64,000 nt of DNA. Source: Acidobacteriota bacterium (GTDB lineage Bacteria; Acidobacteriota; Terriglobia; Acidiferrales; UBA7541). This document shows, piece after piece, positions 1-9,745 of this stretch; within the stretch, counting starts at the first letter, position 1, and each line of letters begins with the position of its first letter. Made by a program: the position numbers and the translations under genes. The stretch covers positions 62,001 through 126,000 of the forward strand of contig QHYH01000090.1 in the NCBI GenBank assembly GCA_003223215.1. Reading direction: 5' to 3'. Below the pieces are notes generated by a model that saw nothing but the letters and a program-made list of their open reading frames with translations, did no database searches and had not been told where the DNA came from.

Positions 1-1
1 G

Positions 2-2308
2 GAATTCCGGCCGCTGATCTCCGAGTTTGCGCGGACGCTGTGGGATCTGGGTTTCCGCGTCAGCTCGGCAGGACGCACGCTTGAAGAGTCGAAGCGCATC
101 GAAGAAGACAACGCCGAATTTCATCTGGCGTTGCTCGACCGCAGATTTCTGGTGGGAGATGCCGCGCTTTTTGAAAAACTGGACGAGAAGGTGCTTCCCG
201 GCTCGGAAAGGCAGGCGCGGGCCTTCATGCTCGGGCAGCTGCATCGCCTTACCAGGGACCGCCTGACGCGCTACGGCAACACCATTTTTCACCTCGAACC
301 GAACGTAAAGGATTCGCCTGGAGGAATGCGCGATTACCAGGCGACCACTTGGCTGCGTCGGCTGGCCGAAGAGAAAAAAGGAATTCGCAACATCACCGCC
401 GCCGAAGAAGAGCTTTGCGCTTCGGCGGTCGATTTTCTAAGCGCGACACGATGTTTTTTGCATTACAGCAACGGGCGCAACGATAACACCCTGACTTACG
501 AACTGCAGGAAGCGGCCGCGGAGCGCGCGCTCGGAATCGGCGACGGCGTCAAGAGAACGCCGGCGGAATGGATGCGGCAGTATTTTCGCCACGCGCGAAC
601 CCTGAACCGGCATCTTCTCCGTTACCTGGAGCAGCGCGCGCCGGTTCCTTTGACGCTGCGGCAACGGCTTAGAAATGCCGCCCGGGTAGCGAAGTACGAT
701 GTGCCCCTGAGCAAATACTTTCACGTCAGGGACGGCTTGCTCGAAATAAGCGACCTTTCCGCTCTTTCCGATCGCGCGATTACCTATTCGTTTTTTGCCG
801 AGTGCGCGCGCACGGGAACGCCGTTGAGCCGCGAGGCCGAGCGCTGCCTCGGCTACGTCTTGATCCATCCGGAGCTTCCGCCCAAAAACACGGAGATGGG
901 GTGGGAAATGCTGCGCGAAATCCTGGGCTCGGACTACCCGGGCCTGGCTTTGCGCCCCATGCAGAGGCTCGGGCTGCTCGCGGAAGTGCTGCCGGAATTC
1001 GCGCTGATCGATTCGCTGGTGGTGCGCGATTTTTATCACCGCTACACCGTGGACGAGCACACCCTGCGCACCATCGAGCACCTGCAGGAACTCGCCGACC
1101 CGCCCGACGAGCGCGGAGCGCATTTCACGCAACTCTGGAAGACCGCGGAGCGGCGCGACCTGCTGATTCTCGCGCTGCTGCTGCACGATGTCGGCAAAGG
1201 CATGCCGGTCGAGAATCACGTCACCGGGAGCCTCGCGGCGCTCGATAGCGCGGCCAAGCGCTTGAAACTTTCTTCCGAGGAAAGAGGGGAAATTCAAGCG
1301 CTCATTGAACACCATCTGGACATGTCCGCTACCGTGCAGCGCCGCGACATCTTCGATCCCGCCACGGTTGCCGGATTTGCGGAGTCCGTAACCAACCAGG
1401 AACGGCTGCAACGATTGTGCCTGCTCACCTACGCGGACATCCATGCGGTGAATCCGGAAGCACTGACGCCTTGGAAAGCGGAAATGCTGTGGCAACTATT
1501 TGTCGCCACTTCGAATTACTTCAGCCGGACCCTCGACCGCGACCGGCTGCGCGCGCACGACGAAGTCTCGCTGCTTGGGCGCATCCAGGCGAGCGCCGGC
1601 GGCCGAGCTTCGACCGAGGAAATCGAGCGGTTCCTCGAAGGATTCCCGCGGCGCTATCTCGCGATGCACTCGGCGGAGCAAATCGCCACGCATTTCGGGA
1701 TGTACCGCAAACTCAGCGAGGAACCGGTCGGGACGCAGGTGGCCGCGACGCGACACGGCTTTGTCCTGACGCTGCTCACCGCCGACCGCCCCGCGCTGTT
1801 CGCCACGATTTCGGGAGTGCTCGCGGGCTGGGGAATGAACATCAACAAAGCCGATGCCTTTTCTAACGGCGCGGGCATCATTCTGGACACCTTTTATTTC
1901 ACCGATTTGCACCGCACCCTCGAACTGAATCCCAGTGAAATCGCGCGCTTCCGGAAGAGCCTCGAGGATGTGCTCGGCGGAAAAGCTGCGCTCGAGCCCC
2001 TGCTGAAGGGCCGTGAGAGCGCCAGGCGGGCACGCACGCCCAAGGTGACCGTTCCGACGCACATCAACTTCGACGATTCGTCTTCGGCACACTGCACGCT
2101 GCTTGAAATCGTCACGCAGGACCATCCCGGATTGCTGTACGAGATAGGTTCCGTGCTGGCGCGGCTGGGATGCAACATCGAAGTGGCGCTGATCGATACC
2201 GAAGGCCACAAGGCGATCGACGTGTTCTATCTCACCGCGCAGGGCAAGAAGCTCGCCGCGCAAAAGCAGGAACTGCTCCGCGAAGTGCTGCAGGGAACGC
2301 TTTCTTAG
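2..2308 (+). CDS. glnD: Bifunctional uridylyltransferase/uridylyl-removing enzyme GlnD, 5'-truncated by window edge
   Basis: The reading frame is open from base 2, so the start lies outside the window and about 768 codons are visible. GlnD uridylylates and de-uridylylates PII signal proteins in response to glutamine and so controls nitrogen assimilation in the cytoplasm. The visible part starts inside the nucleotidyltransferase region (motif SSAGRTLEES, then LLDRRFLVGD). A central HD phosphohydrolase domain follows, with LLLHDVGKG around base 1180. Two C-terminal ACT domains come last, one starting near LLTADRPALFATISG and one near IVTQDHPGLLYEIGS. This order is that of full-length GlnD (usually 850-950 residues), so roughly 100-150 residues are missing upstream. 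The catalytic GS...DxD motif of the transferase is not in the window. The gene ends 25 bases from the end of the convergent receptor gene. Identification is firm. Confidence 0.95.
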   Translation, partial: EFRPLISEFARTLWDLGFRVSSAGRTLEESKRIEEDNAEFHLALLDRRFLVGDAALFEKLDEKVLPGSERQARAFMLGQLHRLTRDRLTRYGNTIFHLEPNVKDSPGGMRDYQATTWLRRLAEEKKGIRNITAAEEELCASAVDFLSATRCFLHYSNGRNDNTLTYELQEAAAERALGIGDGVKRTPAEWMRQYFRHARTLNRHLLRYLEQRAPVPLTLRQRLRNAARVAKYDVPLSKYFHVRDGLLEISDLSALSDRAITYSFFAECARTGTPLSREAERCLGYVLIHPELPPKNTEMGWEMLREILGSDYPGLALRPMQRLGLLAEVLPEFALIDSLVVRDFYHRYTVDEHTLRTIEHLQELADPPDERGAHFTQLWKTAERRDLLILALLLHDVGKGMPVENHVTGSLAALDSAAKRLKLSSEERGEIQALIEHHLDMSATVQRRDIFDPATVAGFAESVTNQERLQRLCLLTYADIHAVNPEALTPWKAEMLWQLFVATSNYFSRTLDRDRLRAHDEVSLLGRIQASAGGRASTEEIERFLEGFPRRYLAMHSAEQIATHFGMYRKLSEEPVGTQVAATRHGFVLTLLTADRPALFATISGVLAGWGMNINKADAFSNGAGIILDTFYFTDLHRTLELNPSEIARFRKSLEDVLGGKAALEPLLKGRESARRARTPKVTVPTHINFDDSSSAHCTLLEIVTQDHPGLLYEIGSVLARLGCNIEVALIDTEGHKAIDVFYLTAQGKKLAAQKQELLREVLQGTLS

Positions 2309-2333
2309 CTCCTTCTCCCTAAAATCACAAATC

Positions 2334-5300
2334 TTAGAACGATAAGCGGGCGCCGAGCTGGATTTGGCGGCCCGGGGTGGCCGCTTCCGTGATGGTGCCG
2401 AATTGCGGGGTGTTCACGAAGCGGTCCGGCGTGCCGAGATTGACTTGGTTCAAGGCGTTGAAGAATTCCGCACGAAACTGGAACTTCATCCGCTCCACCA
2501 GGCTGAACTCGCGCGCGAGCGCTAAATCGATCGTTTGGAGGCCGGGGCCGATGACCGTGTTGCGGCCGACGTCGCCGAAGGTGAAGGCCGGCGGAGTCGA
2601 AAAGGCTTTCGGATTGAACCATTCCGCCACGGTGTGCGTGCCGGGTCCAAAAATGGGCTGGCCGGTGAGGTTGGCGCGGATCGGGTTTTCGCCAAGTACC
2701 GTGCCCGCGTTCGCGGTATCACCAAAAACGGAAATCGTGAACGGAAAACCCGTCTGAACTTGGTAGACGGTGGACAACACCCAGTTGTGAGAAAACGCGC
2801 GGAGGAGACGCGAGCCGCTGAAGCCGGGAAGGCTGTAAACGGCGCTGAGCGCAAAGCGATGGCGGATGTCGCAAGCGAGCCCTTTCTCCGCCGCGAGGTT
2901 GCCATCGTTCTGCGGAATCGCCGCCTCGAACATCGGCGAGCGAAAGTCCGGTGCATTGCTCAGGCTTTTCGAAAAAGTGTAGTTCGCGAGCAGGCTGAGC
3001 CCATGCGCGTACCGGCGGCGCACATTCACATAACCGGCGTCGTACCAGCTCTCGGCCGAATTCGCGAGCAGGTTGATGGTGCCGACGGGCGTGCAAATCG
3101 TGCCTGTCGGGCAACCGGGGGGAGGCGTGGGAGAGACGGTGACGCTCGGAGGCAGGACGGAATGATCCACGAACTCGAGAATCTTCAAGGGGCGCCGGGG
3201 ACCAAGAGGGCCGGGGCCCGGAGGCGCATTGTTGATGAGCTCGGCGCGCTGCAGATGGATGCCACGTGCGCCGAGATAGCCGACTTCGAGAGTGGTTTCG
3301 CGGCCCAAGCTCTTCTCGACCGACGTGCTCCATTGCTGGACATACTGTGCGGGAGCATGGGGATCGAAGGCCGTAAAGCTGACCGTGGTCGAGCCGAGAA
3401 CGGCGGGATTGAAGTTGAGGGAAGACTGGGCCTGGGCGGCGTTCAGCAAAGAAGCCGGAGGATTGAAATTGTCGAACTGCTGGGTTTCCGGAAAAACAAA
3501 GGGAATGTTGTGGCGCTGATTGCACCAGGTATTCAGGTCCACCGGGGTAAAGAAAACGCCGTACGCGCCGTGGAGAACGAGTCCCAGGTTCGCGAAATTG
3601 CGGGAAATGCCGAAGCGCGGAGCGAAGTTGTGCTTGTTCGAATAGAGCAGCCCGTCGGGATAGCCGTTTTGTCCGCCAATGAAAATCTCGGGCGTGCCGC
3701 TTTGGAAAGTAAGGTTCGTGTTGGTATAGGTGATGTCGTGCAACGGCCGGGCGTATTCGTAGCGCAAGCCCATTTCGATGGTCGTCGAGCGGGTAAGCTC
3801 GAAGCTGTCTTGGAGGAAGCCATCGGTCGACCACGCGCGAAGCTGCATTTGCGGAATGCCGGCCTGGCGCTGCTTCACGGCGGGCAGACCGAGCAAGAAA
3901 CTGGCGAGGGCGGATCCGCTGCCGTCGTTTGTGCCGGTTCTCGTCGTGTAGCCGCTCGTGAACTGGTAGTAGCCGCGATTCTGGAAGAAGCCCCACATAG
4001 GCCAGATATAGTCGCGAAAACTGCCGCCGAAGTTCAAACGGTGACGGCCGCGCTGCCAACTGAGGGAATCGCGGCCCTCGACGGTGGTGTCCCAAGCGCG
4101 CATCGGCGTGGCGGCGTAGGTATCGCCCATGCCGGAATAACCCTGCACGTTAAACCACGGCGCCCCCCAGGCACCCGGCCCGCCAAAGCCTATGCCCAGA
4201 ATACCCAGTTGCGAAACGATGTCGTTGGTGTAGGCGCTTTGCGTAAAGTGGCTCATGGACAAGCGCGAAAGGGTCACCGAGGCGATGTTTACCAGGTTCG
4301 GCGAGATAATGCGGTTCCAGGCCACGCTGCCTTGCTCGGCAAAATCGTCGTGGCTGGCGCCAAAGCCCGGGAGGTTAATGGGCATGAATCCGCGCTCGGC
4401 ACTGAGCGAATACCGCGCCGAAAGCGTGCTCGCGGTCGAGAAAATCTCGTCGACGCGGGCCGTGCCCTGGTCGTTGACGTGATGTTCGTCGCGCACGTCG
4501 AGATAATTGTCGCAATCGACGCCGGCCCCAACCACCCCCGGTGTACCCATCATCGAGCCGCCGCAAGGCATCATGCCCATAGACAGGTTCGGCTGAGGGA
4601 CGTATTTCTCGAGAAAGAGTTGCGCCGCGACGCTCAGGTCCGCGGTGGGAATCAGGTCATTCGCAAACGGCATGCGCGGATTGGTTGGGCTGGCAGGCTG
4701 CCCGGGAGTGGTCACATGGTAGGGATCGTAGACGGTGACGCCGCTCATCTGGAAATTGCCGGCGATTTCCTGGGGCGTGGGAACCGTCTCGGTCATCGAA
4801 TCGGCCTGGGAATGCCGGTAACCTTCGTAGTTGAAAAAGAAAAAGGTTTTGTTGTGAACGAAGGGACCGCCGAGCGATCCGCCAAAATTGTTTTGCACGA
4901 GAAATTTCGAAGAGCCCATCGCTCCGAACGTGTACGCGTCCATCGCTCCGTTGCGCAGGAAATCGTAGGCCGTGCCGTGAAACGCGTTGCTTCCGGAGCG
5001 AGTGACGATATTGATTTGCCCGCCGCCGGCTCCTCCCATTTCCGCGGAATAGCTGCCGGTTTCCACCTTGAATTCCTGCACCGCGTCCGGCGAGGGGCTG
5101 AGACTCATGGTATTGAATGTCGGGTCCGTGTTGGTGGTGCCGTCAAGCAAGAAATAGTTCGCGTTCGGCCGGTTGCCGCCGATGCTGACGGCGGACCGCT
5201 GGCCGGGTCGCCAGTAAAGCGGGTTCATGTCACCGGCTTGCGCGCCGTGGCTCATGTGCGCGCCGGGAACCGTGAGCACCAGATCGATGAGCATGCGGCC

Positions 5301-5732
5301 ATTCAGGGGCAGATTGCTGACCGCGGCGGGCTCAATGACTTCAGCAATGCTGGCATCAACGGTGTGGAGCAGGTCGGCCGCGGTCGCGTCGACTTGGACA
5401 ATCGTCGACGCAGAAGCTAGCTTGAGCGACAGATGGAGTTCCAGCTGCTGGCCGACTTCAACGCGGACGGGATGGGTTAGCTCGGCGAATCCCGAGGCCG
5501 TGACGGAAAGATCGTAGTCGCCCGGCAAAATCCCCGTGATCTGAAAGATGCCCTCGGAATTGGTGGCCACGCGCCGCTCCGCACGTGTCTCCCTGGAAGT
5601 GAGCACGACCGGGGCGCCGGCCACGGGGCTCTGCTGCGGATCGCTAACCGTGCCGCTCACTGTAGCGTAATGGCTCTGGCCAAATGCTGGCGGTGCTAAA
5701 CAAAGCAAGAAGAGAAGGATAGCTCTTCGCAT
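2334..5732 (-). CDS. Oar-like TonB-dependent receptor with N-terminal carboxypeptidase-regulatory domain
   Basis: About 1,132 residues. I place the start at the ATG at 5732 rather than the longer frame to 5840. It is preceded by GGAGAG at good spacing and begins a clean signal peptide (MRRAILLFLLCLAPPAFGQ). After the signal comes a carboxypeptidase-regulatory (CarboxypepD_reg) domain: VSGTVSDPQQSPVAGAPV, then GDYDLSVTASGF. A TonB plug region follows (DGTTNTDPTFN; GGAGGGQINIVTRSGSN), then a long beta-barrel ending in RLSF, an aromatic C-terminus typical of outer-membrane proteins. Oar-type receptors are greatly expanded in Acidobacteriota and are thought to import large or polymeric substrates; the substrate here is unknown. 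It stands alone on the minus strand, convergent with glnD. A TonB-box was not identified with certainty. Confidence 0.9.
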   Translation of the reverse strand: MRRAILLFLLCLAPPAFGQSHYATVSGTVSDPQQSPVAGAPVVLTSRETRAERRVATNSEGIFQITGILPGDYDLSVTASGFAELTHPVRVEVGQQLELHLSLKLASASTIVQVDATAADLLHTVDASIAEVIEPAAVSNLPLNGRMLIDLVLTVPGAHMSHGAQAGDMNPLYWRPGQRSAVSIGGNRPNANYFLLDGTTNTDPTFNTMSLSPSPDAVQEFKVETGSYSAEMGGAGGGQINIVTRSGSNAFHGTAYDFLRNGAMDAYTFGAMGSSKFLVQNNFGGSLGGPFVHNKTFFFFNYEGYRHSQADSMTETVPTPQEIAGNFQMSGVTVYDPYHVTTPGQPASPTNPRMPFANDLIPTADLSVAAQLFLEKYVPQPNLSMGMMPCGGSMMGTPGVVGAGVDCDNYLDVRDEHHVNDQGTARVDEIFSTASTLSARYSLSAERGFMPINLPGFGASHDDFAEQGSVAWNRIISPNLVNIASVTLSRLSMSHFTQSAYTNDIVSQLGILGIGFGGPGAWGAPWFNVQGYSGMGDTYAATPMRAWDTTVEGRDSLSWQRGRHRLNFGGSFRDYIWPMWGFFQNRGYYQFTSGYTTRTGTNDGSGSALASFLLGLPAVKQRQAGIPQMQLRAWSTDGFLQDSFELTRSTTIEMGLRYEYARPLHDITYTNTNLTFQSGTPEIFIGGQNGYPDGLLYSNKHNFAPRFGISRNFANLGLVLHGAYGVFFTPVDLNTWCNQRHNIPFVFPETQQFDNFNPPASLLNAAQAQSSLNFNPAVLGSTTVSFTAFDPHAPAQYVQQWSTSVEKSLGRETTLEVGYLGARGIHLQRAELINNAPPGPGPLGPRRPLKILEFVDHSVLPPSVTVSPTPPPGCPTGTICTPVGTINLLANSAESWYDAGYVNVRRRYAHGLSLLANYTFSKSLSNAPDFRSPMFEAAIPQNDGNLAAEKGLACDIRHRFALSAVYSLPGFSGSRLLRAFSHNWVLSTVYQVQTGFPFTISVFGDTANAGTVLGENPIRANLTGQPIFGPGTHTVAEWFNPKAFSTPPAFTFGDVGRNTVIGPGLQTIDLALAREFSLVERMKFQFRAEFFNALNQVNLGTPDRFVNTPQFGTITEAATPGRQIQLGARLSF

Positions 5733-5954
5733 GAATCTCTCCGTTTGGTAGAGGGTCAAGAATCCTTTTAAGGCCTGCTTCCTACACCCCGACGCTCGGC
5801 ACCGGTAAACGCCATCTCCCGGATGGGGATTGCGTGCCAAAATTGGCCCGATTAAACAGAAAACGAAGGGTGAGTGGCAATACTACAAAAAGACTAGGCC
5901 CCGAGGCAGGGTGACGAGCAAACCAAAGGAAATCCTTAGCTCAACTTTGTCGGG

Positions 5955-5972
5955 AAAACGAGCCCGAAGGCT
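5955..5972 (-). terminator. Putative intrinsic terminator of the ubiX transcript
   Basis: On the minus strand, just downstream of the ubiX stop, AGCC-TTCG-GGCT forms a short stem with a UUCG tetraloop, followed by CGTTTT. The stem is only four base pairs but UUCG loops are unusually stable. No other structure is seen in the 258 bases between the receptor start (5732) and ubiX stop (5991). Confidence 0.4.
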
Positions 5973-5990
5973 TTGGCGCTCAACCGCGCC

Positions 5991-6587
5991 CTATTTCTTG
6001 GATTTGCCTGCGACTCCGGTCCAGCGCTTGACCAGGCCCGCATCGATTCCGAATAGATCGAGGACGCGGCCGATCGTAGTGTTCACCATGTCATCGATCG
6101 AGCCCGGGCGGCCGTAGAAGGTGGGCATGGGCGGAAACACAATGACCCCCAACTGCGAGGCTTCGTAAAGCAGTTTGCACTGCCCGGTATGCAGAGGCGC
6201 TTCGCGGGGCATGACCACGAGCCGCCGGCGCTCTTTGAGCGTAACATCGGCGGCGCGCACCAGCAGGTTGTCGGCAAACGAGTGATTAATGGCCGAGAGC
6301 GTCCGCATCGAGCACGGCGCCACAATCATCCCTTCGGTGCGAAACGAGCCGCTGGCAATGCTTGCCGAGATGTTCATCACGTTGTGAACCACGTCGGCCA
6401 GCGCTTCGACATCCTTGACTCGCCAATCCGTTTCGACGGAAATATTCAGTTTGGCCGCGTCGGTCAGGATCAGATGAACTTCCTCGGTCCCGAGCTTGCG
6501 CAAAACCTCGAGCAGGCGGATGCCGTAGGGCAGCCCGCTCGACCCGGAAAGGCCCACGATCAAACGCGGCTTTTGACTACCGCCCAT
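5991..6587 (-). CDS. ubiX: UbiX family flavin prenyltransferase
   Basis: 198 residues, normal for the family. UbiX attaches a dimethylallyl group to FMN to make prenylated FMN, the cofactor of UbiD-type decarboxylases used in ubiquinone or menaquinone biosynthesis and in aromatic acid metabolism. Family signatures are clear: N-terminal GLSGSSGLPYGIRLLE (FMN-binding loop), APCSMRTLSAINH in the centre, then ADNLLVRAADVTLKERRRLV and MPREAPLH, which together form the phosphate and prenyl-donor site. A tail GKSKK completes it. The start ATG at 6587 is the only sensible one. No ubiD is visible in the window, so the partner enzyme must be elsewhere. It is followed by a UUCG hairpin and lies 112 bases downstream of the glycosyltransferase gene, with which it could be cotranscribed. 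Confidence 0.93.
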   Translation of the reverse strand: MGGSQKPRLIVGLSGSSGLPYGIRLLEVLRKLGTEEVHLILTDAAKLNISVETDWRVKDVEALADVVHNVMNISASIASGSFRTEGMIVAPCSMRTLSAINHSFADNLLVRAADVTLKERRRLVVMPREAPLHTGQCKLLYEASQLGVIVFPPMPTFYGRPGSIDDMVNTTIGRVLDLFGIDAGLVKRWTGVAGKSKK

Positions 6588-6699
6588 TGGCGCGCTCGTC
6601 CTTGAACGCTTCCTTCCACGGGAACGATGCCCTTCTCCAGAATCGCTGGGAGGCGAAGACCGGCAGTAATCCTACCACCGATACCTGGCAGAGACTTCT

Positions 6700-7896
6700 T
6701 CAAAGCCCTCTTCGGTTTTTTAACGGCAGTGGTGGGAGTCGCGCGATTGCGGCTTTCTTTCTCGCGGATGTTGCGTACACCGTCAGGGTTCGCTCGGCAA
6801 TAACGTCCCAGGACAGGAAATCCTTGGCTCGTTCGACGAGCCGAGCGCCAAGTTCCCGGCGCCGCTCGCCGCACTCGAGCAATTCTATGATGCGGTCGGC
6901 CAACTGTTCGGGATTCCCTTCGTCCACCCAGACGGCGCAATCCCCGAGATGGTCCGGGAGACCGGCTTTTTTGGTGCACACGACCGGGAGTTCGTTGGCG
7001 GCGGCAATGGCGGCAGACAAACCGGCAAAGCTTCCGGTGTACGGAAGAACGCACAAAAGCGCTCTCTGATATTGGCGTGCCATTTCCTCGATCGTCAGTT
7101 GATTTAACCACACGACGCGGCTCGCAAGGCCGCTCGCGGCGGCAAGTTTTTCTGCTTCCCGCGGTACCGTCTCACCGTAGTGGCCGTGGATCTTCAGCGT
7201 GGGAGTCTTTTCTCCCATCCGCTTCTGGATGATAGCCATGGCCTGAAACAAGGTCTGGATGCCCTTGTTGGTCATCACTTTGTGCCCCGCGTAGAACATG
7301 ATGCCGCTTCTCGGAGTCTCTGGCAGGGATACGGGAACGGTTGCACCGTGCAGAACGACGTGGATCTTGTCTTCCGGGACGCTCAGCTTGACCATCTGCT
7401 TCTTCATCTCTTCGCAATGAACGATGATGCCGTCCGCCAATTCGTAGGTTTTGTTTCTTTCCGGAAACTCGAGCTGGTCGGGGTCTAACTCGTGCACGGT
7501 CACCACCCGAATAGCGCGGGAAGGTTGCTTCAGCCAATGAAATACGGCGTTCGACCCATAGGAGTTCAGGATTTGCTGAAAGTGCACCACATCCGCCTCT
7601 TTCGACAATTGGGCGTATTTTTTGGCTCGCAAGTAAGAGATTCCGCTTCTCGCCAAGCCGCGAACCCGGCGCCTCCAAGCCGCCTTCGATCGGTAATCGG
7701 TGATGATGGGCATTTCAAAGTAGTCGCAATGCTGCGCTTGAAACGAGCGGCTCACCTCGATCGGATCGCCGCAGCCGCAATTCGATGCCACCCATTTCAT
7801 TTTGCTCCCGGTCTTCCTTTCAATCGCAGCCATCAGCGAGCTGGCATACGAACCGTAGGAAGTCCTGAAGGGGCAGCAAATCATGGTCATTTCCAT
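6700..7896 (-). CDS. GT4-like glycosyltransferase
   Basis: About 398 residues from the ATG at 7896, chosen because GGAGAA precedes it and because the longer frame (to 8100) adds a low-complexity Arg/Asn-rich leader that looks non-coding. The fold is GT-B. The N-terminal half contains VVHFQQILNSYGSNAVF and TVHELDPDQLEFP. The C-terminal half contains MFYAGHKVMTNKGIQTLFQA, LKIHGHYG and PYTGSFAGLSAAIAAANEL, followed by the nucleotide-sugar binding stretch VVCTKKAGLPDHLGD. The acidic EX7E positions usual in GT4 enzymes are not evident in the GSFAGLSAAI segment, which is odd. A role in exopolysaccharide or surface glycan synthesis is inferred from the family and from the neighbouring CelD-type acetyltransferase 158 bases upstream. 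Donor and acceptor are unknown. Confidence 0.82.
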   Translation of the reverse strand: MEMTMICCPFRTSYGSYASSLMAAIERKTGSKMKWVASNCGCGDPIEVSRSFQAQHCDYFEMPIITDYRSKAAWRRRVRGLARSGISYLRAKKYAQLSKEADVVHFQQILNSYGSNAVFHWLKQPSRAIRVVTVHELDPDQLEFPERNKTYELADGIIVHCEEMKKQMVKLSVPEDKIHVVLHGATVPVSLPETPRSGIMFYAGHKVMTNKGIQTLFQAMAIIQKRMGEKTPTLKIHGHYGETVPREAEKLAAASGLASRVVWLNQLTIEEMARQYQRALLCVLPYTGSFAGLSAAIAAANELPVVCTKKAGLPDHLGDCAVWVDEGNPEQLADRIIELLECGERRRELGARLVERAKDFLSWDVIAERTLTVYATSARKKAAIARLPPLPLKNRRGL

Positions 7897-8053
7897 GCTG
7901 CTTCTCCGTACTGTGGTGGTCCCGCCGCCGGGCGGCCTCACACTTTGGACCACGTGGTTGCCGTTGTTCTTCCGTCCCGTGCCCTCGCGCCTTTCAGAAT
8001 TCCGCTTAGCGGGCTCGCGCTTTCGGCGGCCGCGACCGGTCCTCGCGTTCTTT

Positions 8054-9238
8054 TCATTGGCTGCCAATTCCTGGGTGCAGGGTTCGCAATCGAAAAGCAA
8101 GTTGGGAACGAAAGCCCGGGCTGAAGATATAGCCGTTGAAGTTCGGAAAAATATCGCTGGTCCATTTCATCTTGTACGGGTCGCTTCCGCCGCCAAAAAA
8201 CAGCTGGGTGATGCCTCTTGCTGCGCATTCTTCCAAAATGCGATGAAACATCACCTGTCCGGGCCCCCCGCGGTGGAGCGATTCATCGTGGGCAATCTTC
8301 AACGGGTAGAGGCCGTCGGCCGTCTCGAGACTAAAAGCTGCGGCCAGCATGCGGTTGTTCGTTTCAAGCGAGTGCAAACAGAAGTAGCCGCCCTCCGCCG
8401 CCACGCGCGCCACCTGGTCGTAGAAGGTCTGCGTTTGCGGCGTGCACCGGATTGCCGAGCCCTCTTGTCCTTTCCAACCCGACGCCTCCAACTCATAGAA
8501 TTGTTCGAGGGCCTTCCGATCCGGGTCTGTTCTTCGCACGAGGATGGGCTCTTGCCCCGTCTCCCGCGCCAGAATCTTTGCGTAGCGGCGGAGCTCGTGA
8601 CGAAAATGGCGGCTTGTTCCGTCGAGCCAGGTTAGCCTCCCATTCCCGTCTTTTTGCAGGCGCAGGATCGGGCCTTCGTTGAAGCGCACGCACATGGTGC
8701 GATATCCGTCTTTGCTCGCATGACGGATGAGCTTCATTCCAGCGCCGTTTCCGGGAAGCAACGGCAATTCCAGCATGTTCCATGAAGGCATGCGCTTGAA
8801 TAAGTTCCAGAACGCCGGGATCGCAGCCTCTCCCGCCTCACCGGGAGATTGCAGGATGTCGAATTGCGAAGAGTGAATGTTGGCCGCCCCAGCCAACTTC
8901 CATATCGGAACGCCGGCAAACCGCGATCGCTTGCGAATCATGGGTAATACCGCCACCAGCCGGTCTGCCTCACTTGCGGTCATCAAGACGACTTGGCTTT
9001 CCGTTTCAAATGCTTTGAGGTAGGCGGCAATCCACTCAGGACGATAAAACGGCAGGCTGCCGGCTTCTTCGCAGAGTCTCTCCCAACGGTCAGCCAGATG
9101 GCGAACAAGTTCCGGCCCGCCAACTTCAACTTTAGCGGTCACACTTCTCGAAGGGATTTCTTGCGCGTCGCTTTTGGCCGCGGAACCTTCGAGAACGATG
9201 TGTGGCTTCGAGGAAAGCAGGCCATTTCCGAGGACCAT
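8054..9238 (-). CDS. CelD/BcsL-type GNAT acetyltransferase (FemAB-like)
   Basis: About 394 residues from the ATG at 9238, which has AAGGAAG upstream. The frame continues to a GTG at 9418 (454 residues) through another ATG at 9298, so the true start is uncertain. The protein resembles the acetyltransferase family associated with cellulose and exopolysaccharide loci (COG5653), with two tandem GNAT-like halves. Landmarks are SLPFYRPEWIAAYLKAF near the N-terminus, RHFRHELRRYAKIL in the middle, then LEASGWKGQEGSAI and DPYKMKWTS near the C-terminus. These match the layout of the family. It lies upstream of the glycosyltransferase on the same strand, and together they suggest acylation and assembly of a surface polysaccharide. 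The acyl donor and target are not known. Confidence 0.78.
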   Translation of the reverse strand: MVLGNGLLSSKPHIVLEGSAAKSDAQEIPSRSVTAKVEVGGPELVRHLADRWERLCEEAGSLPFYRPEWIAAYLKAFETESQVVLMTASEADRLVAVLPMIRKRSRFAGVPIWKLAGAANIHSSQFDILQSPGEAGEAAIPAFWNLFKRMPSWNMLELPLLPGNGAGMKLIRHASKDGYRTMCVRFNEGPILRLQKDGNGRLTWLDGTSRHFRHELRRYAKILARETGQEPILVRRTDPDRKALEQFYELEASGWKGQEGSAIRCTPQTQTFYDQVARVAAEGGYFCLHSLETNNRMLAAAFSLETADGLYPLKIAHDESLHRGGPGQVMFHRILEECAARGITQLFFGGGSDPYKMKWTSDIFPNFNGYIFSPGFRSQLAFRLRTLHPGIGSQ

Positions 9239-9745
9239 GGTCTTCCTTGCTGGAGGCAGGCTCAGGGGAGTGTCTGCGGCTTCCTTCCTCCCGGGCATCG
9301 TCTCGTTTTGCTTTCGCGGGCTTGATTCCTTGTAATGAATCCTTTGCCTGTGACCGGATGGATGAGCAGTCGAGCGAGCGTGGACGAACTCGGACGAGAG
9401 GCCTGGATATTCGAGCACTCAAACTGTGGATTTTTGCTGCGACTGGACGTTGCTTCTCTCGCGAGACACCCCCGGCCTGCTTCAGGCAGCCTTTCTTTTC
9501 TACCCACGGCTAAGCCTTCTTGACACTCGCGCCCTTGGATTTACCTTGGTCTTTTCGACGCTCGAAAGAAAATCGGGGCGCCACTGTGCGTCAGTAGGTA
9601 TGCCCGGTTTGGGGCGAAAATGCAATCGGGTGTCGACCTGCATCTTGACCTCGGCATATTTCTGTAGTGCGAAATCCACCAGGTGAGAAATGGGGAATCG
9701 AGAAAGATCTGCTTTCGTCTCTAGCGCTTCCGGCGTCCCGCGTAG
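9239..9745. other. Intergenic region, about 500 bases, no gene supported
   Basis: Between the acetyltransferase start region and the end of the methyltransferase-like gene. If the acetyltransferase starts at its upstream GTG, the first 180 bases are coding. The remainder shows only short frames with no family resemblance, and no convincing tRNA, hairpin or promoter was seen. Confidence 0.5.

Noticed and set aside
2535-5420. Long plus-strand open frame (961 codons) opposite the first Oar-like receptor
   Set aside because: It is the high-GC antisense shadow of a gene with signal peptide, plug and barrel; its translation is Arg/Ala/Gly-rich with no family resemblance.
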